From: Turnera subulata
Taxonomy: Eukaryota > Streptophyta > Magnoliopsida > Malpighiales > Passifloraceae
Assembly (NCBI GenBank): GCA_028386065.3
Contig: JAKUCV010001843.1
Coordinates: 1 to 64,000 of the forward strand
Length of the DNA: 64,000 bases
Direction of reading: 5' to 3'
Of the stretch, positions 1 to 10,165 are shown piece after piece. The translations under genes and the position numbers were made by a program. Each line of letters starts with the position of its first letter. Within the stretch, counting starts at the first letter, position 1. The notes below the pieces were generated by a model. It was not told the origin of the DNA. It did no database searches and worked only from the letters and a program-made list of their open reading frames with translations.

Positions 1-842
1 GCGACGGAGGAGCAACCGTGGGCGAGGCGCTGGCGAGGCGGCGTCGAGCAAAAGGCGAGGTGGAAGGGAACCCCGAGTCGTCGGCGACGGGTGTGAAGGG
101 AAGACGAGCTCGGGTCGGCTTCGTCTGGGCAGTACAAGGCGGCCGGACGCGCTGGCAGAGGCGATGCGAGGAAGGATCGGGCGGCGAGCTCAAGGCGGCA
201 GTCGGTGTGGCGGTGTCTTTAGCGACGAGCGGTGCGCCCTCACAGCGACACAACTCGTGCAGGGGAGGACGGCGGAAAGATGAGTGGACGGCGAGAAGGG
301 AGAAGGACAGGCGGCAGCGTTGGTGGGGGCTTGTGGCGGTGGTGGCGTGAGTTGTTGTTTGTTACGGTTTTGTTGTTTTGTTTTTTTTTGTTTTTTTCTT
401 CTTTTTTTTCTATGTAATTCAGTATTATTGTAGTGAAATGTCTGGGCAGAATTTTTGTGCAGAGGGTAGGAAGGTTTCTGGTTTTTCCATGGCCGACATC
501 GTATCAATTCTTCAAATTAGTGCAGAATTTTGACTATGTATTTGCATGATTGGATAGGAAATTTCTGAACCAGCAAAATGACTTAACTGCCCTTCTAACT
601 CCTACTGTGACAAAAACTTACCCAGGGGCATAATTGTCTTTTCGCAGCTTCAAAATTCGGAAAATTTCAACTCGTCTCGGAAATTCCACATAAATATCCG
701 GAGTATGGAGTGAGACTCGGAATTGAAATCCGATGCTCGGTTTTCCATAAAATAATTACCAAAGATTATTTTTATTCGGTAAATTACTGTACAAAGCTTT
801 TACAGTCCCGGTAAAAACATAAATTTTACCCGGGCCGTTACA
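1..842 (-). mobile_element. Partial long LTR (antisense), cut by the window edge
   Basis: Read on the minus strand, this begins at 842 with TGTAACGGCCCGGG and continues into a segment with TTTTACCGGGACTGTAAAAG, closely like the start of the complete LTR at 59926 (TGTAACAGCCCAGG, then the same TTTACCGGGACTGTAAAAG block). Further in, an A-rich and then GC-rich stretch (about 420 down to 1) mirrors the purine tract and GC-rich leader of that LTR. I infer a second member of the same long-LTR family in the opposite orientation. The rest of the LTR and any internal region lie to the left of the window. The short ORFs on both strands here have no recognisable domain and are treated as chance. Confidence 0.7.
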
Positions 843-2349
843 TGGAGAACCTGAAATTATTTGGCAAGCCAAAGAATGAAGAGAATCCTCAACCTGTTAA
901 GAATTCAGAGTAGCAAAACATGATTGTCATTTGTCCAAGAAATCACTTCCGTGGTGTATAGCTGACTTATTATTTTTCTATGGGCTACTTTTTTTTCCAA
1001 CCCGGGATCTTTTGTATAGTTGACTTTGGGATCTTTTGTATAGTTGACTTTTTTTTGTTGTATAGCTGACTTGTTATCCTATAATTATGAAAATATATGT
1101 GACAATGTATGTTTATGAATTATGAATTGTATGACCTTAATAAATTACTCATATTTTAGAAGACATTTGTAGCATTTTCATTTCAAGATCGTGACTTATT
1201 TCAAATTATTTAGTTTAATATGTGACAGGACTTTGATGCTTTGCAATATTGTTAAAATTACAACCAAAAGAATGTCCTTGTGCAAAATATCTAGTATCAT
1301 TTCGTAATTATAATAAATTAATTTATTTGTTATTACTTCTAACACTATTTTTTTTTTAACTATGCCAACAATATGTCACTAAACAAATTTTAACATGTCT
1401 AAAAAATATCCATAGCATCATTTATAGCCAACAAACAAAGTCATTGTATATTTTTTATAATTAAACAATTCGTACAGCTTGAAGGTAATACAGTCATTAT
1501 AGTATTTAGTCTAGTTCAGTTCATAGTTAACCAAACACAATTTAGCACAACAGTCCCATCCAATCCCATTCAATATACAGCATACCAAACGCTGTAAGGA
1601 ACAGAATTGTTGTCTAGTCCAGTCCAGTCCAGTTCCGTCCAGTCCCCTAAACTTTGTCTCGCCCTGTGTTCCAAACGCAAGGGATGACAAAAGTCCCCAC
1701 CCCGGGATCTACAGAACTCCCCGCAGTGGGGATGGGATGGAGACGATTATTAACCCACAGAAATATGGATGGGATCATAATACCTATCAAGCTGAAACCC
1801 AGTAAAAATATAAAATGATTATTTTACCCTACTAATCAATACTCTCTCTATATATATAGTTTGAGTTTTTAGTCATTTTATTCAAATATAAAATTTTAAA
1901 AAGTACAATGGCAAGACCACAAGTTTCAGTCACTTCAATCCACTTGCACCAAAAAGAAAAATCCACAAGTTAATAATGATAAAGTCAAAACCCTAGATTT
2001 TTTTATCATGATGGTTGGGTTTTAATATTTTAATAATATATAATATTAGATAATAATATATATTTTGTATTGGCACCACCATTAATTATATGTATTTTAT
2101 AATAATTTGGAACCAAATTTCATACTTTCAAGTGCAAAAAATTGCAAACATTTTAAAATAAAAGATGAGTCGAAGGATTTGTGGGAGTGTGAAGAGCGGA
2201 GATGGGCCCAAATCCCCCCGACCGAGGAATGGGAATGGGGAAGAAGCGAGTTTTAGGTCGTAGGGATGGCGCAGAGATCCTCTAGCCGAAAGATCTCCGC
2301 CCTACTGCCATCCCTAACTACACCACGTGGTCCCAGGTCTATATCCGGC
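843..2349. other. Intergenic, AT-rich, no gene recognised
   Basis: No convincing coding region. A 24-codon open stretch starts right after the LTR end (842-913) and may be the tail of an old transposon protein, but it is too short to assign. At 1613-1645 there is a short GTCCA-type repeat, followed by GC-rich text like the terminal region of a decayed DNA transposon. Otherwise AT-rich filler. Confidence 0.4.
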
Positions 2350-2404
2350 CCTAAGGATATCAATTGCAGATTTTGAAAGAGTTAGAGGACAATGTTAATT
2401 AAGA

Positions 2405-2665
2405 ATTTTTGGCCCCATTATACTCCATTTTCATAGATTTTGGTCTTTGTACTCCAAGTTTTTATTAAATTTGGTACTTTCGTACAGGTGCCATCATTTG
2501 ATTGGTCCAATCTAAATCCCACACGATGACTTAACCAATCAGATGATGATACGTGTCTGGAAGTACCAAATTTAATGAAAACTTGGAGTACAAAGACCAA
2601 AATCCATGAAAATTGAATATAACGATCACATTCAAAATTTGAGACAAGTACAGGGACCAAAAATC
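2405..2665. mobile_element. MITE-like inverted-repeat element
   Basis: The two halves are near-perfect reverse complements. The arm at about 2429-2508 (with TTTGGTCTTTGTACTCCAAG) pairs with about 2531-2615 (with CTTGGAGTACAAAGACCAAA). The outer ends TTTTTGGCCCC and AGGGACCAAAAA also pair. It sits in copy 1 of the duplication between two copies of a 21-bp direct repeat (GTTAGAGGACARTGTTAATTA) at about 2378 and 2677, while copy 2 has a single version and no insert. There is no coding capacity. The superfamily is not certain. Confidence 0.75.
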
Positions 2666-3413
2666 TACTTTATCTGGTTAGAGGACAGTGTTAATTAGAC
2701 AAAGATTTGAGGGGCAACATTAAACTTTTTTAAAAAGTTGCAAGATATAAAAAGTAATTTAACCTTACGCTTGCAAGTTCAAGAAATTAAGACAGACAAG
2801 TAGCGAAGGTGATTTAACCTTACGATTGTAGGTTCAAGAAATTAAGATAGAAAGTAGCGAAGGTGACGCGCTGGTGAATTATAACATTCACAATGCTCAC
2901 AGTTGCCAATATATATTATTTTTTGAGAGATGGCAAGGATGGAAGACGTTATCTTATTCTGGTTATACTCTTCTTCATTATAAAGTTTATCATCTCAAAT
3001 GGCATTAGAACTATCAACGATATATGATCAATCCATCACAACGTACGGGGACAAAAACTATTGGAGCTTTGGCATCATGGAAGTGGCAACTTCTTTAGGA
3101 AGAAAATAAAAAAAGAATTCCAAGCAAACGAGCAAGCTTTCAGATGGTGAGCGATGCATTCCCTGAGTACTTTTTAAAATAAAAGCATTCCCGAGTATTG
3201 ATCAAGAGAATAGATGTGGAAGACGAAAGAAAACATAAGACATTCAAATACATAATTAAACATTCCGATACTTCGCTATCAATCTTGTTAAAGCAACAAA
3301 CTAGTCCATGATTTATACATGAAAAGGATAAACACAAAGCAAGTAACATAATTTAACCATTTCACATAAAAACAGTACCAAAGGTGGTGACGAGGTGTCA
3401 GGAAGTTACAGTT

Positions 3414-4875
3414 TCACTCTTGCTTCTGGGGTTTAAGCCTAATGTAAGACGGTAAGTAACGATAGTATTCGCTCAAATCACCGCCCCATCTGATTAAAGT
3501 CTCACATTCCATCACAGCTTGGAAAGTCTGACGCTGTCCGGTAGATAAGCTTGTGGCAGTGAAAGTTAAGAAAAATAGGTCGCGCCCACAAAAGTACACA
3601 TTTACAGTTTCAACTCCCTGAACATTTGCACATTCAACGTCTTGGACCAATGTATATTTGTCATTCTGCAAGATGCAAAAGGTAGAGTCAAATTAATGAA
3701 AAGACAAGAGGACATATATGCTTGCTTGTAATATTTATGTTTGATGCTATCAAAGTATATATACAGGAAAGTAATGGCAAACTGATTAGGAAAATACGGT
3801 ACCGTCATGATGTTGATCCATGAGAGAGCAAGTTGCACACAGCTAATGATTTTTGGGCAGATATCCTCTAGAGGTAGGGGGCGCTTGGGATCAAGATACT
3901 GATAGTAGGGTCGAATGACCGGAAAGGGAAGACTGGAATTGGAAGGAAGATCATTTGGGACCTCAAAGCCCTGATGAATAATTAAAAAAACAACAACAAC
4001 AACACTTAGTATAATTAAGGGAAAAAAAGAGCAAATAATTAGTACTACAAATGGTCAAGCAAAAACAATACCGGAGAAAATGCAGAAATTAAAAAAAAAA
4101 TCAATAAGAATAATTATAGGAAAAGAATCAATAAAGGGGTGGAGCTAAAAAGATAATATCAAACCATGGAGTCCTTGATAGTTTCAAAATAAGTTCGGAG
4201 TATTTTCTGATGCTGGACATCTAGACAAGCCAAAAACTTTTCAAGGAGTTCTCTAGAGGGAGCAACGAAAGCCCCATCATACAAGATTGCTTTGCTGATG
4301 GGGTTCTCCTTCTCCAGTAAGAAGAGTGGTGGACGCCAGAAGGTATTGAAGGTGGCTCCTTCCTCTAGAGACCCCAAATACTTTCGTTTTGGCTTTGTAG
4401 GGTCCGAGCGAGGATAGGGATGAGATTTGAGATAATAGTCTGAGATAAAGTCTACGATCACTTCTTTTTTTTCCTCTCCTGTCTCCTCAAATTTTTCTTT
4501 TGGCTCAAATACTTCGTCTCCTCCTCCCTCCTCTTGTTCTGGCTCAATTTTTTTATCTTCCCCTCCCTGTTCTTCTTTTCTTGGCTCAGATTTTTCAGGT
4601 TCTCCTACCGTTTTCCCTTTACTCTCCTTTTCCCTTTTACTCATGAGTACCAGCCTCAAGGCCTCTTCTGCAAGACGGAAATTCATAAAATATAAACAAG
4701 GCCCATTTAAGGCAAAAAAAAAGAAAAAATGAAACAATACAGGAGAATCACCTGCTCGCCCGTGTTCTAGCAAAAATCTTTCATCTGCTCCTCCATCTTC
4801 TGTTTTTGGCTCAGATTCTTCACCTCCTCCGGAGTACCTGAACTTTTTTGCTGGGTAAGATGATTTAGAGGACAT
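3414..4875 (-). CDS. Uncharacterised plant protein, tandem copy A (possibly cystatin-like fold)
   Basis: Spliced model: complement(join(3414..3665, 3803..3970, 4165..4667, 4752..4873, 4874..4875)), the last two contiguous, so four exons and 348 aa, in frame across all GT-AG junctions. ATG 4875 is chosen because a splice acceptor (CTTGCAG) sits just upstream, implying an intron in the 5' UTR. Residues 1 to about 110 are low-complexity Glu/Lys/Pro. The middle holds a conserved segment with GSLEEGATFNTFWRPP. The last exon (about 84 codons) is compact, with alternating hydrophobic strands (NDKYTLVQDVECANVQGVE, then FFLTFTATSLSTGQ and TFQAVMECE), which recalls the cystatin-like / UPF0725 (DUF626) plant proteins. 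That assignment is only a resemblance. No signal peptide or membrane segment is seen. A paralogue lies at 6987-8224. It differs by an extra 84-bp intron (4668-4751) and about 47 extra residues. Confidence 0.7.
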
Positions 4876-5239
4876 GGTCCTTCCTGCAAGACGGAAATTC
4901 ATTGCAATTGCTTAGATGGAGAGCATCATCAGTCAAAGAAATATTGCTTGGAAGGAGAGCACCAACATTACGATTTTATTCAATCATAACAACAAGAAGT
5001 AATTAAGACAAAAAAATGAAAACGATGAAACAATACAGAAATTCATGTGTTAGAACTAAGAGGAGCGTTAATTGAATTTAAACGTCTAAACAAAAATAAA
5101 ATTGTTAGGAAGGCCGCGACTTGTGAAACACTAAAATCCTTTCGACGCCCAAACCAATCAATAAACACATAATATGACTTCATTCATATGGAAAGCAGTA
5201 AAATTAAATAATAAATATAGCAATCTTACAATCTTACAA

Positions 5240-5400
5240 TCTTATTTCACTAGGAGGAGCTGGTCTTGCTTGCCTTGTTAACGTGGCTATCGGCAGGGAG
5301 GATAGGTGGCGGTGGAGTACAAGAGCGAAGCAGTAGGTAAGAGATACAACGATGGAAGGGAGAGAGCGGATGTAGCCAGGAAATTTGGGAGACTCGGAGA
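5240..5400 (-). promoter_or_regulatory. Probable 5' UTR exon and promoter region of copy A
   Basis: This stretch is conserved in copy 2 (about 8590-8750) although it lies about 370 bp upstream of the coding start, and the coding start is preceded directly by a splice acceptor. I infer a non-coding first exon here. The exact transcription start and donor site were not fixed. Confidence 0.4.
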
Positions 5401-5853
5401 TTCCACGGGAAATTCAAAGATTTGACCGATGGAACAAGATGGGAATTAGGGTTTTCTTATCAATTGGGGGATTAGGTTTTTGCGAGCGAGCGAGAGAGGG
5501 AGAGAGATTTATTGATTTGCGGAGCCTTTTCTCTATTTATTTATTTGTTTGTGCGTCCGGCTTTGGCATCATAAATCCGTTTCTCGTCGGTTCGGCCTGC
5601 TATTAGGGCACAATCGTAGTAGTCCGGAACCCAATCCTAGACGTAGTAATCAGCAATATTATGACGCCGAATATGAGAGGGAACTGTACTACTACGTACT
5701 AATCGCTTAACAATGAGAGTAAATGGAAGCCTCTTTTGTGTCATTCCAGATTGCATTGTTAATCCAATCAAACCAATGTGCGCTACATGCATTGATGATT
5801 CTCACCGGGAGAATGTCATTGTTATGCAGGGAAGGGGAGGAAGAATTGACCTG

Positions 5854-6107
5854 AGTTGAGCAACGGGTTCAGTGTAATTGAGGCGGCGGCCTCGTGCGAG
5901 GCGCTTCTGCATTGTGGAGTCCTAATTTGTCAACTTCTTTTGGCGTCAGTTTCATCCGCCACTACCAAATCTCCTTCTCCTTCTTCTTTGCTACTCACGA
6001 TACTATTCCACACTCGCTGAGTTCGCAAAATACTGCTGACAGTGGATTAGTTGCGCGGGAAACATGGAATCGAAATGTCACCACAGGAAGAGTGAGAGCG
6101 AAGCTGA
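5854..6107. other. Spacer between the two duplication copies
   Basis: Unique sequence not repeated in either copy. It has a 72-codon open stretch (5894-6112, plus) without recognisable features. Nothing else seen. Confidence 0.4.
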
Positions 6108-9100
6108 CCTAAGGATATCAATTGCAAGTTTTGAAAGAATTGGAGGACAATGTTAAATAGACAAAGACTTGAGGGGTAACATTAAGCTTTTTTTAAAAGT
6201 TGCAGGACTTTTATAATTTAACCTTATTAGGCTTGTAGGTTATGCTTGTAGGTTCAAGAAATTAGGACTGGTGAATTATAACATTCAGCCTGCCGCATAT
6301 GGATTAGCAGAATCCCAATGCTCAAGATATATTATTTTCTGAGAGATGGTAAGGATGTACCACCTTATCTTAGACTGGTTATACACTTATACTTCATCAT
6401 TATAAAGTTATCATCTCAAATGCAGAAAGATGAGACATTAGAACTATCTACGATATATGATCAATCCATCATAACCATACGTGGACTGGCAACATGGAAG
6501 TGGCAACTTCTTTAGGAAGAAAACAAAAGAAGAATTCCAAGCAAACGAGCAAGCTTATGGTGAGCCATGCATTCTTTTTTTTTTTTTATGAAAGCATTCC
6601 TAGTATTGATCAAGAGAATAGGTGTGGAAGACTAAAGACATTCAAATACATAATTAAACATTCAAAACATGATTTATACATGAAAAGGATATACATAAAG
6701 CAAGTAACATAATTTCAGCATCCAATATGATGAATTTAGTATATAGTTTCACACTTTTATCAGCAAAAATATAAAAACAGTACCAAAGGTGGTGACGACG
6801 TGCAGGACGTTACAATTTCAAATACATAATTAAACATTCCGATACTTCGCTATCAATCTTGTTAAAGCAACAAACTAGTCCATGATTTATACATGAAAAG
6901 GATAAACACAAAGCAAGTAACATAATTTAACCATTTCACATAAAAACAGTACCAAAGGTGGTGACGAGATGCAGGAAGTTACAATTTCACTCTTGCTTCT
7001 GGGGTTTAAGCCTAATGTAAGACGGTGAGTAACGATGGTATTCGCTCAAATCACCCCCCCATCTGATTAAAGTCTCACATTCCATCACAGCTTGGAAAGT
7101 CTGACGTTGTCGGGTAGATAAGCTCGTGGCAGTGAAAGTTAAGAAAAATAGTTCGCAACCACAAGAGTACACATTTACAGATTCAACTCCCTTAACGTTT
7201 GCACATTCAACATCTTGAACCAATGTATATTTGTCATTCTGCAAGATGCATAAGGTAGAGTCAGATTAATGAAAAGACAAGAGGATATACTTGCTTGTAA
7301 AATTCATTTTGATGCTATCAAAGTATACAGGAAAGTTATGGCAAACTGATTAGAAAAATATGGTACCGTCATGATGTTGATCCATGAGAGAGCAAGTTGC
7401 ACACAGCTAATGATTTTTGGGCAGATATCCTCTAGAGGTAGGGGGCGCTTGGGATCACGATACTGATAGTAGGGTCGAATGATCATATAGGGAAGACTGG
7501 AATTGGAAGGGAGATCATCCGGGACCTCAAAGCCCTGATGAATAATTAAAAAAAACAACAACAACACTTAGTATAATTAAGGGAAAAAAAGAGCAAATGA
7601 TTAGTACTACAAATGGTCAAGCAAAAACAATGCCGAAGAAAATGCAGAAATTAAAAAAAAAATCAATAAGAATAATTATAGGAAAAGAATCAATAAAGGG
7701 GAGGAGCTAAAAAGATAATATCAAACCATGGAGTCCTTGATAGTTTCAAAATAAGTTCGGAGTATTTTCTGATACTGGACATCTAGACAAGCCAAAAACT
7801 TTTCAAGGAGTTCGCTAGTGGGAGCAACAAAAGCCCCATCATACAAGATTGCTTTGCTGATGGGGTTCTCCTTCTCCAGTAAGAAGAGTGGTGGACGCCA
7901 GAAGGTATTGAAGGTGGCTCCTTCCTCTAGAGACCCCAAATACTTTCGTTTTGGCTTTGTAGGGTCCGAGCGAGGATAAGGATGAGATTTGAGATAATAG
8001 TCTGAGATAAAGTCTACGATCACTTCTTTTTTTTCCTCTCCTGTCTCCTCAAATTTTTCTTTTGGCTCAAATACTTCGTCTCCTCCTCCCTCCTCTTGTT
8101 CTGGCTCAATTTTTTTATCTTCCCCTCCCTGTTCTCCTTTTCTTGGCTCAGACTCTTCACCTCCACCTACCCCGACCTTGGAGTTCCTAAACTTCTTTGT
8201 TGGGTGGGATGATTCAGTGGACATGGTCCTTTCTGCAAGACGAAGAATCATTGTAATTAAGGTATTAGTCAATTAAATAATATTGCATCGTTCAAAGAAT
8301 ATCGCATGGATGGAGAGCACCATCACTACGATTTTATTCATTCATAACAACAAGAACTAATTAAGACCAAAAAAATGAAAATAATGAAACAATACAGAAA
8401 TTCATGTGTTAAGACTTAAGAGGAGCGTGAATTGAATTTAAACGTCTAAACAAATATAAAATTGTTAGGAAGACCGCGACTTGTGAAACACTAAAATCCT
8501 TTCGACGCCCAAACCAATCAATAAACACATAATATGATTTCATTCATATGGAAAGCAGTAAAAATGAATAATAAATATAGCAATCTTATTTCACTAGGAG
8601 GAGCTGGTCTTGCTTGCCTTATTAGCGTCAGGATAGGTTGCGGGGGAGAGCAAGAACGAAGAAGCAGTAGGTAAAAGATACAAAGATGGAAGGGAGAGAG
8701 CGGATGTAGCCTGGAAATTTGGGAGACTCGGAGATTCCACGGGAAATTCAAAGATTTTACCGATGGAACAAGATGGGAATTAGGGTTTTCTTGTCATCTG
8801 GGGATTAAGTTATTGATTTGGGGAGCATTTTTTCTATTTATTTGTTTATTTGTGTGTCCGGCTTTGGCATGATAAAATCCGTTTGTAGTCGGTTCAGCCA
8901 GTTATTAGGGCACAATCGTAGTAGTCCGCAACCCAATCGTAGACGCAGAAATCAGCAATATTTTGACGCCGAATATGAGAGGGAACTGTACTACGACTAG
9001 TCGCTTAACAAGCCCACACTCGGAGAGTAAACGGAAGCCTCATCGTGTCATTCCAGATTGCATTGTCAATCCAATCAAATCAAACCAAAGTGCACTACAT

Positions 9101-9158
9101 TTATTGATGATTCTCACATATGTCATCGTTATGCAGGGAAGGGAGGAAAGAATGGACC
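6108..9158. repeat. Tandem segmental duplication, copy 2
   Basis: Counterpart of 2350-5853. It begins with the same CCTAAGGATATCAATTGCA and ends at GTTATGCAGGGAAGG near 9130-9158, just before the U5 promoter unit. Within it, a block of about 150 bp (about 6820-6970, matching 3246-3395) follows a more diverged version of the same leader (6648-6712), so the 3' flank of gene B is itself partly duplicated. Confidence 0.8.
6987..8224 (-). CDS. Uncharacterised plant protein, tandem copy B (possibly cystatin-like fold)
   Basis: Spliced model: complement(join(6987..7238, 7367..7534, 7727..8224)), three exons, 305 aa, all junctions GT-AG and in frame. The start at 8224 corresponds to that of copy A and is preceded by the same CTTGCAG acceptor, so a 5' UTR intron is likely. 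Exons 2 and 3 are the same lengths as in copy A (168 and 252 bp), with scattered substitutions (for example YSCGCELFF against YFCGRDLFF). The N-terminal low-complexity segment is shorter: one SEP motif where copy A has two, with no intron between. The open frames and preserved splice sites suggest a functional gene. Function is unknown. Confidence 0.7.
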
Positions 9159-9176
9159 AAAGGGTTGTAGAAGTGG

Positions 9177-9410
9177 TTAGAATTTGGAGCCCATCCAGAG
9201 AGTTTAAAGTTTTTGGGTCTGAAGAGTCCCACATCGTTAGGTGAACTACTGAAGACGAAAACAAAACATCTATAAGAGGACGGACAATCCTCATTAGAAT
9301 TTGGAGCCCATCCAGAGAGTTTAAAGTTTTTGGGTCTGAAGAGTCCCACATCGTTAGGTGAACTACTGAAGACGAAAACAAAACATCTATAAGAGGACGG
9401 ACAATCCTCA
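9177..9410 (+). promoter_or_regulatory. Duplicated plant snRNA promoter (two USE + TATA units)
   Basis: A 117-bp unit is repeated in tandem (9177-9293 and 9294-9410) almost without change. Each unit contains GTCCCACATCG (9226-9236 and 9343-9353), which matches the plant snRNA upstream sequence element RTCCCACATCG, followed 34 bp later by TATAAG (9271 and 9388). That spacing is the RNA polymerase II type; the U6/Pol III type has a spacing about 10 bp shorter. The second unit sits at the right distance to start U5 near 9424. The first unit would start a transcript near 9307, inside the second unit. Confidence 0.9.
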
Positions 9411-9423
9411 TCTCAAAACACGC

Positions 9424-9546
9424 AGCGGCGCGGTGAGCACAGAGCGAACTATTCTTTCGCCTTTTACTAAAGAATACCGTGTGCTGGCCGATCACAGCGG
9501 CATACGCCAATTTTTGGAGGGTTCCCTTCTCTGGAAGGTTAGCCCT
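9424..9546 (+). ncRNA. U5: U5 spliceosomal snRNA
   Basis: U5 is the snRNA whose loop I holds the exon ends during both splicing steps, in the U4/U6.U5 tri-snRNP. The diagnostic stem-loop I, CTTTCGCCTTTTACTAAAG, is at 9454-9472, flanked by paired arms (GAACTATT and AATACCGT on either side, then AGCAC with GTGCT). An Sm-binding site AATTTTTGG lies at 9509-9517, followed by a terminal stem-loop (CCTTC, TCTG, GAAGG). The promoter elements are at the expected positions upstream and a 3' box lies downstream. The 5' end (about 9421-9424) and 3' end (about 9540-9546) are estimates. No disabling change is seen in loop I or the Sm site, so it is probably functional. The long antisense open frame over this region is a by-product of the 117-bp repeat (39 codons). 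Confidence 0.95.
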
Positions 9547-9549
9547 TAC

Positions 9550-9563
9550 CAAGTCCAGTTCAA
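9550..9563 (+). terminator. snRNA 3' box
   Basis: CA, five bases, then AGTTCAA fits the plant snRNA 3'-end formation signal CA(N3-10)AGTNNAA. It lies a few bases downstream of the U5 terminal stem-loop, the usual arrangement. Confidence 0.85.
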
Positions 9564-9609
9564 ATATTTGATTGGAAGTTTTCATAAATGATTCCATTCT
9601 ATAGGAAAG

Positions 9610-10165
9610 GATTTAGTATCGTATGTCCTCGGGCTCCGGATGGTTGCCTGTAATAATTTTCCTAAAGTATTAGTAACGCATCTTATCAATCTTAATGCCC
9701 TCTTTCTCGGGCATCTCATCTAGCTGCAAACGGAAGACGGGCGACAATATTCACCACACCCCCAACAACGATCTCATCATCAGTCCCAAATCCAAGGAAT
9801 TAATTTGTTGATCGGGTAATAACAAAGAAAGAAGGATACCTTTTCTGCTTGAACCACCGTCCTAGCTAGGAAAAACCATCTAGTATGAAAGATTTTTGGC
9901 ATGAAGGCTTCATTATGCATGGCTTCGTTGATGATTCCTCCCATAACCAAATCATCGGATACAACCTCTCCCCGCACATAGTAAAACCAATTAGCAATAT
10001 ATATGGAAAAGGTGGGAATGAACAAATTGGACAAAAGGAACTTTGTACATGGCCTCTTTAGCCTTGATTCCAAGAGGAGGAGTTTGAGCAGTAACCGCGG
10101 CTCTCAACACTGGCCAATGTGTAGTGACTGCATCCCTTCTCCCAAACCAGGTGGACCTGCAAGTA
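9610..10165 (-). pseudogene. Adenylate kinase pseudogene (unprocessed)
   Basis: On the minus strand, pieces of a plant cytosolic-type adenylate kinase appear in order but in different frames. A P-loop remnant GPPGLGEGM sits near 10155 where the family has GPPGSGKGT, so the lysine is lost. Then come a segment reading LRAAVTAQTPPLGIKAKEAM, the segment GEVVSDDLVMGGIINEAM near 9970, RTVVQAEK near 9845, LDEMPEKEGIKIDK near 9725, and ITG...HPEPEDIRY near 9640. An intron-like break with a GT donor (after AEK) and a TTTGCAG acceptor is retained between about 9733 and 9840, so this is a genomic copy and not a retrocopy. A second junction, after EAMYK, has lost its GT and AG. Frameshifts and stops make it non-coding. 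Confidence 0.8.

Larger units (their letters stand above)
2350..5853. repeat. Tandem segmental duplication, copy 1
   Basis: Starts at CCTAAGGATATCAATTGCA and runs to the GTTATGCAGGGAAGG region near 5823-5853. The same order of sequence recurs at 6108-9158: leader repeats, the whole gene, its 5' UTR exon and its upstream region. This copy carries a roughly 0.28-kb MITE-like insertion (2402-2680) that copy 2 lacks. Boundaries are estimated by eye. Confidence 0.8.

Noticed and set aside
18..507. Overlapping GC-rich open frames at the window start
   Set aside because: They lie in the antisense LTR, have no domain, and are Arg/Gly-rich artefacts of base composition.
9040..9597. Long minus-strand open frame of 185 codons with a 39-aa repeat
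   Set aside because: It is antisense to the U5 gene and its promoter. The repeat is simply the 117-bp promoter duplication read in frame.
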